Assembly: GCF_003031405.1 (NCBI RefSeq)
Contig: NZ_CP020469.1
Location: 4,526,001-4,590,000 of the forward strand
From: Halomonas sp. 'Soap Lake #6'
GTDB taxonomy: Bacteria; Pseudomonadota; Gammaproteobacteria; Pseudomonadales; Halomonadaceae
Direction: 5' to 3'
Length of the DNA stretch: 64,000 nucleotides
The position numbers and the translations under genes are program-made. Shown one piece after another: positions 37,405 through 46,004 of the stretch (its first letter is position 1; each line of letters begins with the position of its first letter). The notes under the pieces are model-generated. The model saw only the letters and a program-made list of their open reading frames with translations. It made no database searches and was not told where the DNA came from.

Positions 37405-37425
37405 GTAATGTTATAATATATCTTC
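37405..37425 (+). promoter_or_regulatory. Candidate Zur site / promoter region of zinT
   Basis: GTAATGTTATAATATATCTTC resembles the gammaproteobacterial Zur operator (AATGTTATA-N-TATAACATT), with a clear left half and a degenerate right half. It contains a TATAAT that could be the -10 box, so Zur would block transcription. Confidence 0.5.
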
Positions 37426-37472
37426 TTTATTGGACTGCATTGCTTTGCAATCGGCAAAAGGAGAGATCAGAT

Positions 37473-38180
<708 letters not shown>

Positions 38181-38212
38181 CCAAAGCAGCCTAAGCTGTT
38201 TTATGAACGACT

Positions 38213-38248
38213 AAAAAGCGCTGGCCGAGATGCCAGCGCTTTGCTTTT
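38213..38248 (+). terminator. Rho-independent terminator after zinT
   Basis: AAGCGCTGGC and GCCAGCGCTT pair with a six-base loop, followed by TTGCTTTT. Confidence 0.85.
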
Positions 38249-38331
38249 ATTGGTACAGGAGTAATGCTGGTTAGTTAGCGTTATGTCGTCGTTTCACAGT
38301 TCATATTTAGCAAACGTCAAGAGGTGTCACC

Positions 38332-38724
38332 ATGCGCTTAACGTCACTCTTTTTGGGTGTGGGGTTTTTGGTATCAAGTGGTTTTGCAGCCGCGAGCGAG
38401 GCATGTGATAACGCCAATACGCAAATGGAGCTAACCCAATGCACGGCGCAGGCCTATCAAGCGGCTGATGGTGAGCTTAACGAGGCCTACCAAGAACTCA
38501 TCAGCAAGCTGAGCCAATCCTCCAGTGATCAGTTAAGAGCAGCGCAGCGGGCGTGGATAGCATTTCGTGACGCAGAGTGCGCGTATGAAAGTAGCGCCGT
38601 GGAAGGCGGCAGTGCGCAGCCGATGGTACGTAATGGCTGCCTCACAGCACTCACAAAGCAGCGTACAGAGAGGCTGCGTGAGCATGCTAGCTGCGAAGAG
38701 GGGGATATGAGTTGCTCTTGGTAA
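38332..38724 (+). CDS. LprI/DUF1311 family secreted protein
   Basis: A 130-residue protein with a signal peptide ending near AAASEAC. The LprI-N domain follows: CDNANTQMELTQCTAQAYQAAD, then AQRAWIAFRDAECAYESS and CLTALTKQRTERLREH. Cysteines at regular positions probably form disulfides in the periplasm. LprI proteins of mycobacteria inhibit lysozyme; the role in proteobacteria is uncertain. The gene is monocistronic with its own promoter region. Confidence 0.82.
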   Translation: MRLTSLFLGVGFLVSSGFAAASEACDNANTQMELTQCTAQAYQAADGELNEAYQELISKLSQSSSDQLRAAQRAWIAFRDAECAYESSAVEGGSAQPMVRNGCLTALTKQRTERLREHASCEEGDMSCSW

Positions 38725-38805
38725 ACTGCGGTTAATAGCTAGAGTTCAAGCTTTGTCTCGAGGCTATGCGTTATCAGTGTTCGGTCAGTCGAGCGTGCAG
38801 CGGCA

Positions 38806-39693
38806 TTATTGAAGCAGTTCAACAAGAATATCAGCAACGTGTCGAACAACAGGATCCTTCTCATGACGCAAATGCCATGCCAGATGCAGGGTAAAGCCGG
38901 GTACCTGCATAGGGGGTGGAAGAGATATTAGGTCGGTGAAATCAGCGACGACACGGGAGGGCAGCATGGCGATCATATCGGATCCCTGCAGCAGCGCTGG
39001 CACCATCTGGAAGTTGGGCACCACCGCACCAACCCGGCGTGAGCTGCCTAGCTTGGCCAACTCCGAATCCAGCGACGTCCGTTTGTCGCCACGCCCGGAA
39101 ACGATGATGTGCGGGTATTCCAGCCAAGTGTTTAGATTGAAATCGGCGGCAGCAGGATGCCCAGCGCGCATGGCGACGACATAGTGTTCGACGAACACTT
39201 CTTCACGATGCAACTTTTCCTCGGTAGATGAGAAAACGGAGATGGCAATATCGGTGGCCCCGTCGATGAGTGCCTGACGGGCGGCCTCGGCGCCATGCCA
39301 GGGTTGAATCACTATATCGACGCCAGGAGCTGAGCGCTGCAGTTTCCGCTGCAAGGGTGCGGTCACGAACACCGCAGGATAGTCTGCCATGGCGATCCGC
39401 AGCGTTTGACGGATGTCAGCCAGTGGCACCTTGGGCGGATCGACTAGATTCACCACCTCTGCAAGCAGCGATTTCAGCGGTTCACGCAGCGCCTCGGCCT
39501 TTGGCGTTAGACGCATCGTGCCGCGGCCGCGTTCGAGCAACTCATCACGGAAAAGATAACGACATCGTTGCAAAGCGGCGGAGGCGGCAGGCTGTGACAT
39601 GCCCAGTTTATCGGCAGCATGACTGACATGCGCCTCATCCAGAAGCGCATCAAGGACAACGAGCAGGTTGAGGTCGAGTGAGCGAAGATTCAT
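38806..39693 (-). CDS. LysR-type regulator (NodD-like group)
   Basis: A 295-residue LysR regulator beginning MNLRSLDLNLLVVLDALLDE, a start typical of the NodD/aromatic-catabolism group. Its helix-turn-helix lies in HVSHAADKLGMSQPAASAALQR. It is divergent from the quinone-reductase / carotenoid-oxygenase pair with a 96-base spacer that contains an inverted repeat, so those genes are its likely targets. The inducer is unknown. Confidence 0.87.
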   Translation of the reverse strand: MNLRSLDLNLLVVLDALLDEAHVSHAADKLGMSQPAASAALQRCRYLFRDELLERGRGTMRLTPKAEALREPLKSLLAEVVNLVDPPKVPLADIRQTLRIAMADYPAVFVTAPLQRKLQRSAPGVDIVIQPWHGAEAARQALIDGATDIAISVFSSTEEKLHREEVFVEHYVVAMRAGHPAAADFNLNTWLEYPHIIVSGRGDKRTSLDSELAKLGSSRRVGAVVPNFQMVPALLQGSDMIAMLPSRVVADFTDLISLPPPMQVPGFTLHLAWHLRHEKDPVVRHVADILVELLQ

Positions 39694-39699
39694 GAAACA

Positions 39700-39718
39700 A
39701 ATAATAGAACATATTATT
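39700..39718. promoter_or_regulatory. Inverted repeat in the LysR / quinone-reductase spacer
   Basis: AATAATA-GAACA-TATTATT (7-5-7) lies just upstream of the LysR start (39693) and about 70 bases before the divergent gene. It is a plausible LysR binding site or core promoter. Confidence 0.45.
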
Positions 39719-39789
39719 AATCGATTGGAGTAATTTTGGTCGTGGGTGCATCGTTTCCGTGTAGTTATCTAAAGGAGGCGACACACCCC

Positions 39790-40386
39790 ATGACTAAGAC
39801 ACTCATTCTTCTGTTCCACCCCGACCTTGCGCACTCGAAGGCCAATGTTGCGTTGGCTGCGGCAGCGGCCAAGCTACCTGCCGTGGAGGTCGTCGATATG
39901 CAAGCCATCTATCCCGATGGCATCGATATATCAAACGACGGCGAGCGCGAGGCCCTGCGGCTGCTTGAATCCGACCGTATCGTGCTGCAGTTTCCCATCC
40001 AGTGGTATTCCACGCCGCCGCTGCTAAAAGCCTGGCAAGATGCCGTGCTGACGCGGATGTTCTACATCGCCTACGAGACGGAAGGGCATATTTTCGAAGG
40101 CACACCGCTAATGGTGGCCGCAACAGCTGGCAACATACCAGATGCCTACCGTCCCGGCGGGCGCAACATGTTCACAATGAATGCGCTTCTCGCCCCGTTG
40201 CAGGCCACCGCGCATCGCTGTGGTCTGCCGTGGGCCGAGCCTTTCGTTCTCTATCAGGCCGACAAGCTGTCAGCGGAAGCACTTGATGCCGCTGCTGTCG
40301 AGTATGCCGCTGCACTCAAGCGCTGGATCGCCGGCAGTACAGCGCTCTGTGTGCAGGAGCCTGAGCTAAGGAGAGCAGCCCAATGA
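39790..40386 (+). CDS. NAD(P)H oxidoreductase, flavodoxin-fold (quinone reductase/KefF type)
   Basis: A 198-residue flavoprotein of the NQO1/KefF/MdaB family. It starts TKTLILLFHPDLAHSKAN and contains DRIVLQFPIQWYSTPPLLKAWQD, the FMN-binding and dimer region, then AATAGN. Expected role: two-electron reduction of quinones or similar acceptors. ATG 39790 is preceded by the strong site AAAGGAGG; the frame opening at 39736 is unlikely. It overlaps the carotenoid-oxygenase start by four bases (ATGA), so both are coupled. The region has more C- or G-ending codons than its neighbours, hinting at transfer. Confidence 0.85.
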   Translation: MTKTLILLFHPDLAHSKANVALAAAAAKLPAVEVVDMQAIYPDGIDISNDGEREALRLLESDRIVLQFPIQWYSTPPLLKAWQDAVLTRMFYIAYETEGHIFEGTPLMVAATAGNIPDAYRPGGRNMFTMNALLAPLQATAHRCGLPWAEPFVLYQADKLSAEALDAAAVEYAAALKRWIAGSTALCVQEPELRRAAQ

Positions 40387-41843
40387 CTTACAGCAGACGC
40401 GATATCCTGCGTATGGCAAGCGGCCTTGCCGCAAGCACATTCGCAACCTCCATTCTGAGCTTCGAAGCGTTCGCCAAGAGTGGCAGCAGTCCCGGCCCCG
40501 TTCCGAACTTTCTAGATGGACATTTCCGCCCCGTTAACAGGGAGACAACGGCCTTTGACCTGCCGGTGCGCGGTGCCATCCCGCCCGCTTTATCAGGGCG
40601 CTACTTCCGCAATGGTCATAACCCAAAGGACGGCATCAATCCAGGTGCCTGGTTCTATGGTTCAGGCATGATCCATGGATTGCGCATCTCAGGCGGGCGT
40701 GCTGAGTGGTACCGCAATCGCTGGGTCAAGACCCCGGCGCTGGAGGGGGCGCCGCTGTTCATCGATCACGAGACGATCGACCTCCATGCGAGTGCGGCCG
40801 GCACCAGCGTGATCGCGCATGCGGGGCGTATCCTGGCTCTTCAAGAGGTCAATTTTCCCTTCGAGATCACTCCCGAACTGGAAACGATCGGCGCCTACGA
40901 TTTTGGCGGTGCTTTAAAGACGATGATGACGGCCCATCCCAAGATCTGCCCCCGCACAGGCGAGATGCTTTTCTTCGGCAATTCGCCTCTCCCGCCGTAT
41001 TTGACCTACCACGTGGCGGATGCCTCGGGGCGGCTGGTGCATAGTGAGGTGATCGAAGGGCCAAACGGTTCTGTCATACATGACTTCGCTATCACTGAAA
41101 ACTATGTGATTTGGTTCGATCCCAACGTCGCTCTTGATCTACATTCCGAGCTTGCTTTTCCCTATACGTGGCAGAAGGAGTATCACGGCAGGATCGGCGT
41201 TATGCCGCGTGACCGCAGCAAGGGGGGAGTGCAGTGGATCGACGTCGATCCCTATTACATGCTGCACTTCTCCAATGCCTGGGAAGACGCAGATGGTCAC
41301 CTTGTGGTCGAGGGACCGTTCTTTGACGAAGCCGCTTGGGGGAAAGCCTCAGCCTTTATCAATGGCACCGCGCCTCAGGGAGCCGCGCCTGTCAGTGGGG
41401 CCAAGCGCAGCCGATGGATAATCGATCCGCAACAAGGGACGGCGCGTGTCGGGCTGCTCGATGACCTTACGACCGAGTTCCCCATGATCCACCCCGGCTT
41501 CGCCGGGCGGCAAAACCGCTTCGCCTATGCGGTGGTTTTCCCCGACGCAGCGCGCGCCGGTTACGGCATCGTCAAATATGACATGGAGTACGACCGGCGC
41601 TGGGTGCTTGACCTTCCCGCAGGTGTCTATGCGGGCGAGCCCTGCTTCGTCCCCGACCCACAGGGACGCAGTGAAGATGATGGGTGGCTATTAACCTACG
41701 TTACTGATCTGCGTAGCAACGTGGCAGAGCTGTGGATCCTAGACGCAACAAAGGTAGGCGACGGCCCTGTGGCTGCAATCGAACTGCCTGCCTGGGTGCC
41801 CGCCGGTGTGCACGGAACGTGGATTGGCGATAATGAGGTTTAA
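40383..41843 (+). CDS. Tat-exported carotenoid oxygenase (RPE65/lignostilbene dioxygenase family)
   Basis: A 486-residue carotenoid-cleavage-oxygenase-family protein. The N-terminus has the twin-arginine signal SRRDILRMASGLAASTFATS, so the enzyme should be periplasmic. Four iron-ligand histidines appear in order: TAHPKI, GSVIHDFAIT, MLHFSNAWE and VHGTWIG near the C-terminus. The family cleaves alkene bonds of carotenoids or stilbenoids with O2. Its pairing with a quinone reductase and a divergent NodD-like LysR suggests a catabolic function for an aromatic or terpenoid compound. Most characterised enzymes are cytoplasmic or membrane-associated, so Tat export is notable. The gene lies just downstream of the 3' end of tmRNA. 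Confidence 0.88.
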   Translation: MTYSRRDILRMASGLAASTFATSILSFEAFAKSGSSPGPVPNFLDGHFRPVNRETTAFDLPVRGAIPPALSGRYFRNGHNPKDGINPGAWFYGSGMIHGLRISGGRAEWYRNRWVKTPALEGAPLFIDHETIDLHASAAGTSVIAHAGRILALQEVNFPFEITPELETIGAYDFGGALKTMMTAHPKICPRTGEMLFFGNSPLPPYLTYHVADASGRLVHSEVIEGPNGSVIHDFAITENYVIWFDPNVALDLHSELAFPYTWQKEYHGRIGVMPRDRSKGGVQWIDVDPYYMLHFSNAWEDADGHLVVEGPFFDEAAWGKASAFINGTAPQGAAPVSGAKRSRWIIDPQQGTARVGLLDDLTTEFPMIHPGFAGRQNRFAYAVVFPDAARAGYGIVKYDMEYDRRWVLDLPAGVYAGEPCFVPDPQGRSEDDGWLLTYVTDLRSNVAELWILDATKVGDGPVAAIELPAWVPAGVHGTWIGDNEV

Positions 41844-41964
41844 CAGAAACGGGGGCACTGGGCGACATATTGACATTAGCTTGCCAGGTTAAAGTGAACC
41901 CATTGATTTGCTGTCGTGGCGAGCTAGTGTGCCCTCAAATGGCATGCCTTGTAAGCCCACAGGC

Positions 41965-41990
41965 ACAAAAAAAGCACCCGTAGGTGCTTG
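41965..41990 (-). terminator. Rho-independent terminator of ssrA
   Basis: On the minus strand AAGCACC-TACG-GGTGCTT is followed by TTTTTTT, downstream of the tmRNA 3' end. Confidence 0.85.
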
Positions 41991-42005
41991 ATTTGTATAG
42001 TAAGG

Positions 42006-42385
42006 TGGTGGAGGCGGCGGGAATTGAACCCGCGTCCGCCAGCACGCGCCTATTGGCTCTACATGCTTAGATTTCGTCATTTGATTTAACGCGACTGACT
42101 CCGACGATCAGGATTCAGCAACGCGAGCCTTCTAAAGTTTGACGGTTGGCGAGAAGACACCACCAACCGCGGTCCTATCAGCTTTAGCTCATATCCCCGC
42201 AGTGATGAATAGGCACATCACCTTGGGGCCAGACAAGAAGCTAACAGTGTTTAAGCTGCTAGCGCGCCTTGAGCGTAGTTTTCGTCATTTGCGACTATTT
42301 TTCGTGATGTGGGATTTACGAGATACATCACGCTCTCGGCATGCACCGCAAGGGTTGTCACCAGCGTCGAAACCATGTCGCCCCC
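42006..42385 (-). ncRNA. ssrA: tmRNA (SsrA)
   Basis: The 380-base minus-strand RNA starts GGGGGCGACATGG and ends with a tRNA-like T arm (GCGGGTTCAATTCCCGC) and encoded CCA. An internal reading frame (42292 down to 42251) encodes the degradation tag ANDENYAQGALAA and its TAA stop. tmRNA rescues stalled ribosomes with SmpB, which is encoded directly upstream. The 3' end is a common integration site for mobile elements, but no duplicated 3' end was found to the left. Confidence 0.97.
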
Positions 42386-42400
42386 TTATTACAGACGAGC

Positions 42401-42429
42401 ATTCTACCGTGCTCGCTGTCAATTGACCA
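42401..42429 (-). promoter_or_regulatory. Candidate ssrA promoter
   Basis: On the minus strand, TGGTCA (42424-42429), a 17-base spacer and TAGAAT (42401-42406). The -35 box lies right after the smpB stop codon. Confidence 0.55.
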
Positions 42430-42430
42430 G

Positions 42431-42922
42431 TTATGCCTTGTTATGTTCCCGCATAATTCGGCCTTTTTGACGACTCCAGTCGCGGTCTTTTTCAGTCGCA
42501 CGCTTGTCGTGCAGCTGTTTGCCGGTTACTAGTGCCAGCTCACATTTTACTTTGTTGCGCTTCCAGTAAAGTTTGAGCGGCACGCAGGTGTGACCCTTGT
42601 CCTGAGTTACCGAGAAAATCTTGGCGATCTCTTTGCGGTGCAGCAGCAGCTTGCGGGTACGGGTTGGGTCGGCAATTTCATGGGTACTTGCCGTATTAAG
42701 CGGCATGATGTGGCTGCCCAGTAAAAATGCCTCGCCGTTACGCACCAGGATGTAGGTATCGGTAAGCTGCGCTTTACCAGCGCGCAGACTTTTTACTTCC
42801 CACCCAGCGAGCACCAAACCTGCTTCGAAGATTTCGTCGATATGGTACTCAAACCGTGCCTTCTTGTTTTGGGCAATAACGCTGCTGCTGGGGCCCTTAC
42901 TGTTACCTTTCTTAGTGGCCAT
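42431..42922 (-). CDS. smpB: SsrA-binding protein SmpB
   Basis: A 163-residue SmpB. The conserved core reads [29 protein letters not shown], then [15 protein letters not shown] and KLLLHRKEI, with the basic C-terminal tail [19 protein letters not shown] that enters the decoding centre. It binds tmRNA for trans-translation. It is adjacent to ssrA, with the RNA transcribed in the same direction immediately after. Confidence 0.96.
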   Translation of the reverse strand: MATKKGNSKGPSSSVIAQNKKARFEYHIDEIFEAGLVLAGWEVKSLRAGKAQLTDTYILVRNGEAFLLGSHIMPLNTASTHEIADPTRTRKLLLHRKEIAKIFSVTQDKGHTCVPLKLYWKRNKVKCELALVTGKQLHDKRATEKDRDWSRQKGRIMREHNKA

Positions 42923-43049
42923 GGAACCTCATCGTTGATCTGTCGGTAGCGCCCCCCTTCGTTATGCGGGGAGGCGTGATACCATTTAAGGTCTGAAAAA
43001 ATGTTTCCCATGATACGCTTTGGGCACTGTGAAGTCAGCGGAGAGGTCA

Positions 43050-43484
43050 ATGCCAACCGTTAATCGTACCGCCTTGGTGCGGCACACCCCCCAACAAATG
43101 TTCGATTTAGTGAATGACTTCGAACGTTACCCTGAGTTTCTGCCGGGGTGTCGCCGTGCACGTTTGCTTGAGCGCGATAACGTCCACTTGGTCGGCGAGA
43201 TGACCCTGGGGCGCGCTGGTGTAGAGCAAACCATTACTACCCGAAATAACTTATTTGCCCCTGAGCGCATCGAGCTTTCGCTGGTAAAGGGACCGTTTAA
43301 ACGTCTGAAGGGACGCTGGTTATTTGTCCCCATGGGGGAAGATGCCTGCAAGATTAGCTTAGAAATGGAGTTTGAGTTTGCCAATCGGTTGCTGGGTATG
43401 GCGTTTGGCAAATTGTTTCAGCAGATTGCAGGGCAGTTAGTGGATGCCTTTACGAAACGTGCTGACGAGCTTTATGGACGTTAA
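43050..43484 (+). CDS. ratA: RatA / COQ10-like START-domain protein
   Basis: A 144-residue START-fold protein. It begins PTVNRTALVRHTPQQMFDLVNDFERYPEFLPGCRRARLL, typical of the COQ10/RatA family, with a conserved KGPFKRLKGRW strand. E. coli RatA was reported to block ribosome subunit association; homologues such as COQ10 bind ubiquinone. The start at 43050 follows GAGAGG. Divergent from smpB, it overlaps the next gene rnfH by 11 bases. Confidence 0.9.
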   Translation: MPTVNRTALVRHTPQQMFDLVNDFERYPEFLPGCRRARLLERDNVHLVGEMTLGRAGVEQTITTRNNLFAPERIELSLVKGPFKRLKGRWLFVPMGEDACKISLEMEFEFANRLLGMAFGKLFQQIAGQLVDAFTKRADELYGR

Positions 43485-43785
43485 TACGCTGACAGTAGAG
43501 GTCGCCTTCGCGCTACCGCATAAGCAGCGCCTGGTGGTCGTTCAGGTGCCTCAGGGCACAACGGCACGCCAGGCGGTTGTGTTGGCTGATTTTCCAAGCC
43601 TGTTTCCCGAGCTACCCAGCGCTACCTTTGAGCAGGCGCCGCTAGGTATTTTTGGCAAGGCACTGCGCCAGCCTGAGCAAGAGGTTCTACGCGCGGGCGA
43701 CCGCGTGGAAGTGTATCGCCCGCTGCAGATTGATCCCAAAGCTGCGAGGCTGGAGCGTGCAAAGCGCCAAGCCAAAAGCCAATAA
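43474..43785 (+). CDS. rnfH: RnfH family ubiquitin-like protein
   Basis: A 103-residue beta-grasp protein of the RnfH/UPF0125 family, with VEVAFALPHKQRLVVVQVPQ and the conserved end YRPLQIDPKAARLERAKRQ. The start ATG 43474 lies inside ratA, which implies coupling. RatA/RnfH pairs were once proposed to be a toxin-antitoxin system; that role is not generally accepted for RnfH, and it has no known enzymatic motif. The stop is three bases from the convergent bamE stop. Confidence 0.9.
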   Translation: MDVNTLTVEVAFALPHKQRLVVVQVPQGTTARQAVVLADFPSLFPELPSATFEQAPLGIFGKALRQPEQEVLRAGDRVEVYRPLQIDPKAARLERAKRQAKSQ

Positions 43786-43788
43786 GTG

Positions 43789-44259
43789 TTACTCGGTCAT
43801 AATCACCGGCTGTGAATCGGGTGTGCTTTCAGGCGCTGGTGCTTGCTGAGTAGGCGCCGGTAGAGCATCAAGCGGGTCGGTGCCTTCTACCGCTGGCCCC
43901 ATACCGCTATCAGTACTGATCGGCAAATCGCGAGATAAATCACCTTGCTGATCAATATTTGTCAAGCGACCTGCGTTATCAAAGGTAAGGGTGACACGGC
44001 GCTGTTCAACACCGCTGTAGGCTTTATCAAGGCGATAAACATAGTCCCACTGACGCGAGTCGAAGGGGGCTTCCAGCAGGGGGCGCCCCATCACGTAGGT
44101 CACTTGCTCCTGGGTCATACCCGGCTGGAGCTGGCTAACCATCTCTTGGGTCACCAGGTTGCCCTGGGGGATATCGCGCTTGTAAACGCCGACGTAACTG
44201 CAGCCGCTAACAACGGTCAGGGCAACGGAAAGAGTAATGATACGAGTCAATTTTTGCAT
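43789..44259 (-). CDS. bamE: Outer-membrane assembly lipoprotein BamE
   Basis: A 156-residue lipoprotein with lipobox VVSGC. The SmpA/OmlA domain follows: VYKRDIPQGNLVTQEMVSQLQPGMTQEQVTYVMGRPLL and then DSRQWDYVYRL. It joins the BAM complex that inserts beta-barrel proteins. A proline- and alanine-rich acidic tail extends beyond the core. Divergent placement next to fur is the classical gammaproteobacterial order. Confidence 0.94.
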   Translation of the reverse strand: MQKLTRIITLSVALTVVSGCSYVGVYKRDIPQGNLVTQEMVSQLQPGMTQEQVTYVMGRPLLEAPFDSRQWDYVYRLDKAYSGVEQRRVTLTFDNAGRLTNIDQQGDLSRDLPISTDSGMGPAVEGTDPLDALPAPTQQAPAPESTPDSQPVIMTE

Positions 44260-44331
44260 TTGAGCCTATTCTTCACTATCGTGGTTTCGGTCGATGATAC
44301 CCGACCTAACCTGTTACTGCGAAGAGCAACC

Positions 44332-44784
44332 ATGGCCGATCAGAACCATGAACTGCGCAAAGCCGGGCTAAAAGTGACCCTGCCGCGCGTCAAGATCCTG
44401 CAGATTCTCGAAAATGCTTCGGGCCAACACCACCTTAGCGCAGAAGAAGTGTATAAAACACTGATTGATGCGGGCGAGGATGTTGGTTTGGCAACCGTAT
44501 ACCGTGTGCTGACTCAATTTGAGTCAGCAGGCTTGGTCATTCGTCATAACTTTGACGGTGGCCATGCGGTATTCGAGATGACCCAAGAGGACCACCATGA
44601 CCACATGGTGTGCCTGGAGAGCGGTGAGATCATCGAGTTTCTCGATGAGATCATCGAACGTCGTCAACAAGAGATTGCAGAAGAGCACGGCTACGAGTTA
44701 GTGGACCATGCCCTTGTGTTGTACGTGCGCCCACGTGGGTCGGACGTTACGCGCCAGGACAGCGGCCCCGTTAACCGTAAATAA
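44332..44784 (+). CDS. fur: Ferric uptake regulator Fur
   Basis: A 150-residue Fur. It has the winged helix (HHLSAEEVYKTLIDAGEDVGLATVYRVLTQFESAGLV) and a metal-sensing region (HDHMVCLESGEIIEFLDEIIERRQ, followed by HGYELVDHALVLYV). It represses iron-uptake genes when Fe2+ is plentiful. ATG 44332 was chosen because it gives the family N-terminus; the longer frame opened upstream is antisense to bamE. It ends at a bidirectional terminator shared with argO. Confidence 0.96.
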   Translation: MADQNHELRKAGLKVTLPRVKILQILENASGQHHLSAEEVYKTLIDAGEDVGLATVYRVLTQFESAGLVIRHNFDGGHAVFEMTQEDHHDHMVCLESGEIIEFLDEIIERRQQEIAEEHGYELVDHALVLYVRPRGSDVTRQDSGPVNRK

Positions 44785-44845
44785 TCCGTGAGAGGTGGGG
44801 CGTGGTCAGTGCTCTGCACTTGGCGCACGCCTCAAATTTATTGCC

Positions 44846-44879
44846 AAAAAGCGCTGACATTGCCGTCAGCGCTTTTTTT
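44846..44879. terminator. Bidirectional terminator between fur and the LysE/ArgO gene
   Basis: AAAAAGCGCTGAC and GTCAGCGCTTTTT pair perfectly with a five-base loop and T/A runs on both sides. Confidence 0.9.
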
Positions 44880-44888
44880 GTGCCACGT

Positions 44889-45500
44889 TTAACCCACAGC
44901 GGTGGGTACAAGTGAAAACGCCACCAGCAGCATAATAATGCCGATTAGCGTGTCGAAGGCCCGCCATGCGCGTGGTGATTGCAGTTTGGGGCCAAGGTAG
45001 CGCCCAAACGCAGCAAGTGAAAAAAACCAAAACGCTGATGCAAAAGCCGCTCCGACAACAAAAGCCGCTGTATTAGGCTGCTGAACGCCCACACTGCCAA
45101 TAAGTACCACAGTGTCTAGGTAGACATGTGGGTTTAAAAGCGAAATAGCGGCTGCTTGGCCTGCAACTTTCCAGCCGCTATGAGTGCCATGCTGCTGACT
45201 GGCTTTTAAGCCACTGTTGCCCTGCCAGGCGCGTTTGAAGGCTTGCCCGCCTAACCAGCACAGTAGCGTGATGCCTAACCAGGTCATAACTGGTATTAGC
45301 GTAGGTAGCTGCTGCTGTAGTGACTCAATGCTATACACACCCAGTGTAATCAGTACTGCATCGATACTGGCACAAATGGTGGCCACCACCCAGGGATACT
45401 CTCGGCGCATACTTTTATTCAGCACCCAGGCATTTTGGGCGCCTATGGCGACGATGAGGCCGATGGAGATGGCAAATCCCGTGAGTAACGATGGTGTCAT
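44889..45500 (-). CDS. argO: LysE/ArgO family amino-acid exporter
   Basis: A 203-residue, six-helix LysE/ArgO exporter. It begins with a SIGLIVAIGAQNAWVLNKSMRRE loop, and the conserved helix ISLLNPHVYLDTVVLIGSVG follows, as in arginine/lysine exporters. ATG 45500 was preferred to 45518 because AGAGG lies upstream of it. It is divergent from argP, its presumed activator; the 504-base spacer between them contains 12-bp and 16-bp tandem repeats. Confidence 0.9.
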   Translation of the reverse strand: MTPSLLTGFAISIGLIVAIGAQNAWVLNKSMRREYPWVVATICASIDAVLITLGVYSIESLQQQLPTLIPVMTWLGITLLCWLGGQAFKRAWQGNSGLKASQQHGTHSGWKVAGQAAAISLLNPHVYLDTVVLIGSVGVQQPNTAAFVVGAAFASAFWFFSLAAFGRYLGPKLQSPRAWRAFDTLIGIIMLLVAFSLVPTAVG

Positions 45501-45645
45501 GCTGAGAGCCTCTAACACTGGTCAATGAGCGATTTACAATAAATGTGGGCTCGATCATTAATCTAACGAATAATATTTATGCTACATAAGATTTTCTTAT
45601 GATGGCTATGGCACTAGCAGATGCCTTAACCGCGGCTTAGTAGGT

Positions 45646-45741
45646 GGTAAGTACGTGGGTAAGTACGTGGATAAGCGCGTGGATAAGCGCGTGGGTAGGC
45701 ACGTTAGTAGGCATGTGGATAAATATGTGGATATAAGGCGG
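45646..45741. repeat. 12-bp tandem repeats between argO and argP
   Basis: Eight consecutive units of GGTAAGTACGTG / GATAAGCGCGTG type begin at 45646, followed by more degenerate copies to about 45870. They lie in the shared divergent spacer (45501-46004), which otherwise shows no gene. Confidence 0.85.
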
Positions 45742-45931
45742 TTAATCCTGTGGTTATAAAGTGGGTAAGTGCGTAGATGTCTAGCCGGTATGAGGGTGTG
45801 GGGTGGGTGAGTATGTGGGTATTTAGTGGATAAATATGTGGATATAACGTGAGTAAGCTTGTGAAAAGGTGTGGTTAGTTTCTTGTTGTAGGGTAAGCCA
45901 TTAGGAGTCATAGACTTACTCAACGCTTTTT

Positions 45932-45995
45932 AGAACAGTCTTGAGACAGAACAATCTTGAACCAGAACAATCTTGAGCCAGAACAATCTTAAGGC
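45932..45995. repeat. Four 16-bp tandem repeats ending at the argP start
   Basis: Units AGAACAATCTTGAGCC-like at 45932, 45948, 45964, 45980; the last ends nine bases before the argP ATG and overlaps its expected ribosome-binding region. Confidence 0.85.
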
Positions 45996-46004
45996 AGGTG
46001 TGGA

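Noticed and set aside
42006..42030. ssrA 3' end as an integration site for an element carrying the carotenoid oxygenase module
   Set aside because: No integrase and no duplicate of the ssrA 3' end were found to the left; only the position is suggestive.
43050..43785. ratA-rnfH as a toxin-antitoxin system
   Set aside because: The RatA protein is a COQ10/START-fold member and RnfH a beta-grasp protein; the genes are conserved housekeeping neighbours of smpB.
45606..45923. 105-codon minus-strand frame between argO and argP rich in Ser-Thr-Tyr-Leu
   Set aside because: It is the translation of the 12-bp repeat array, with no ribosome binding site or recognisable domain.
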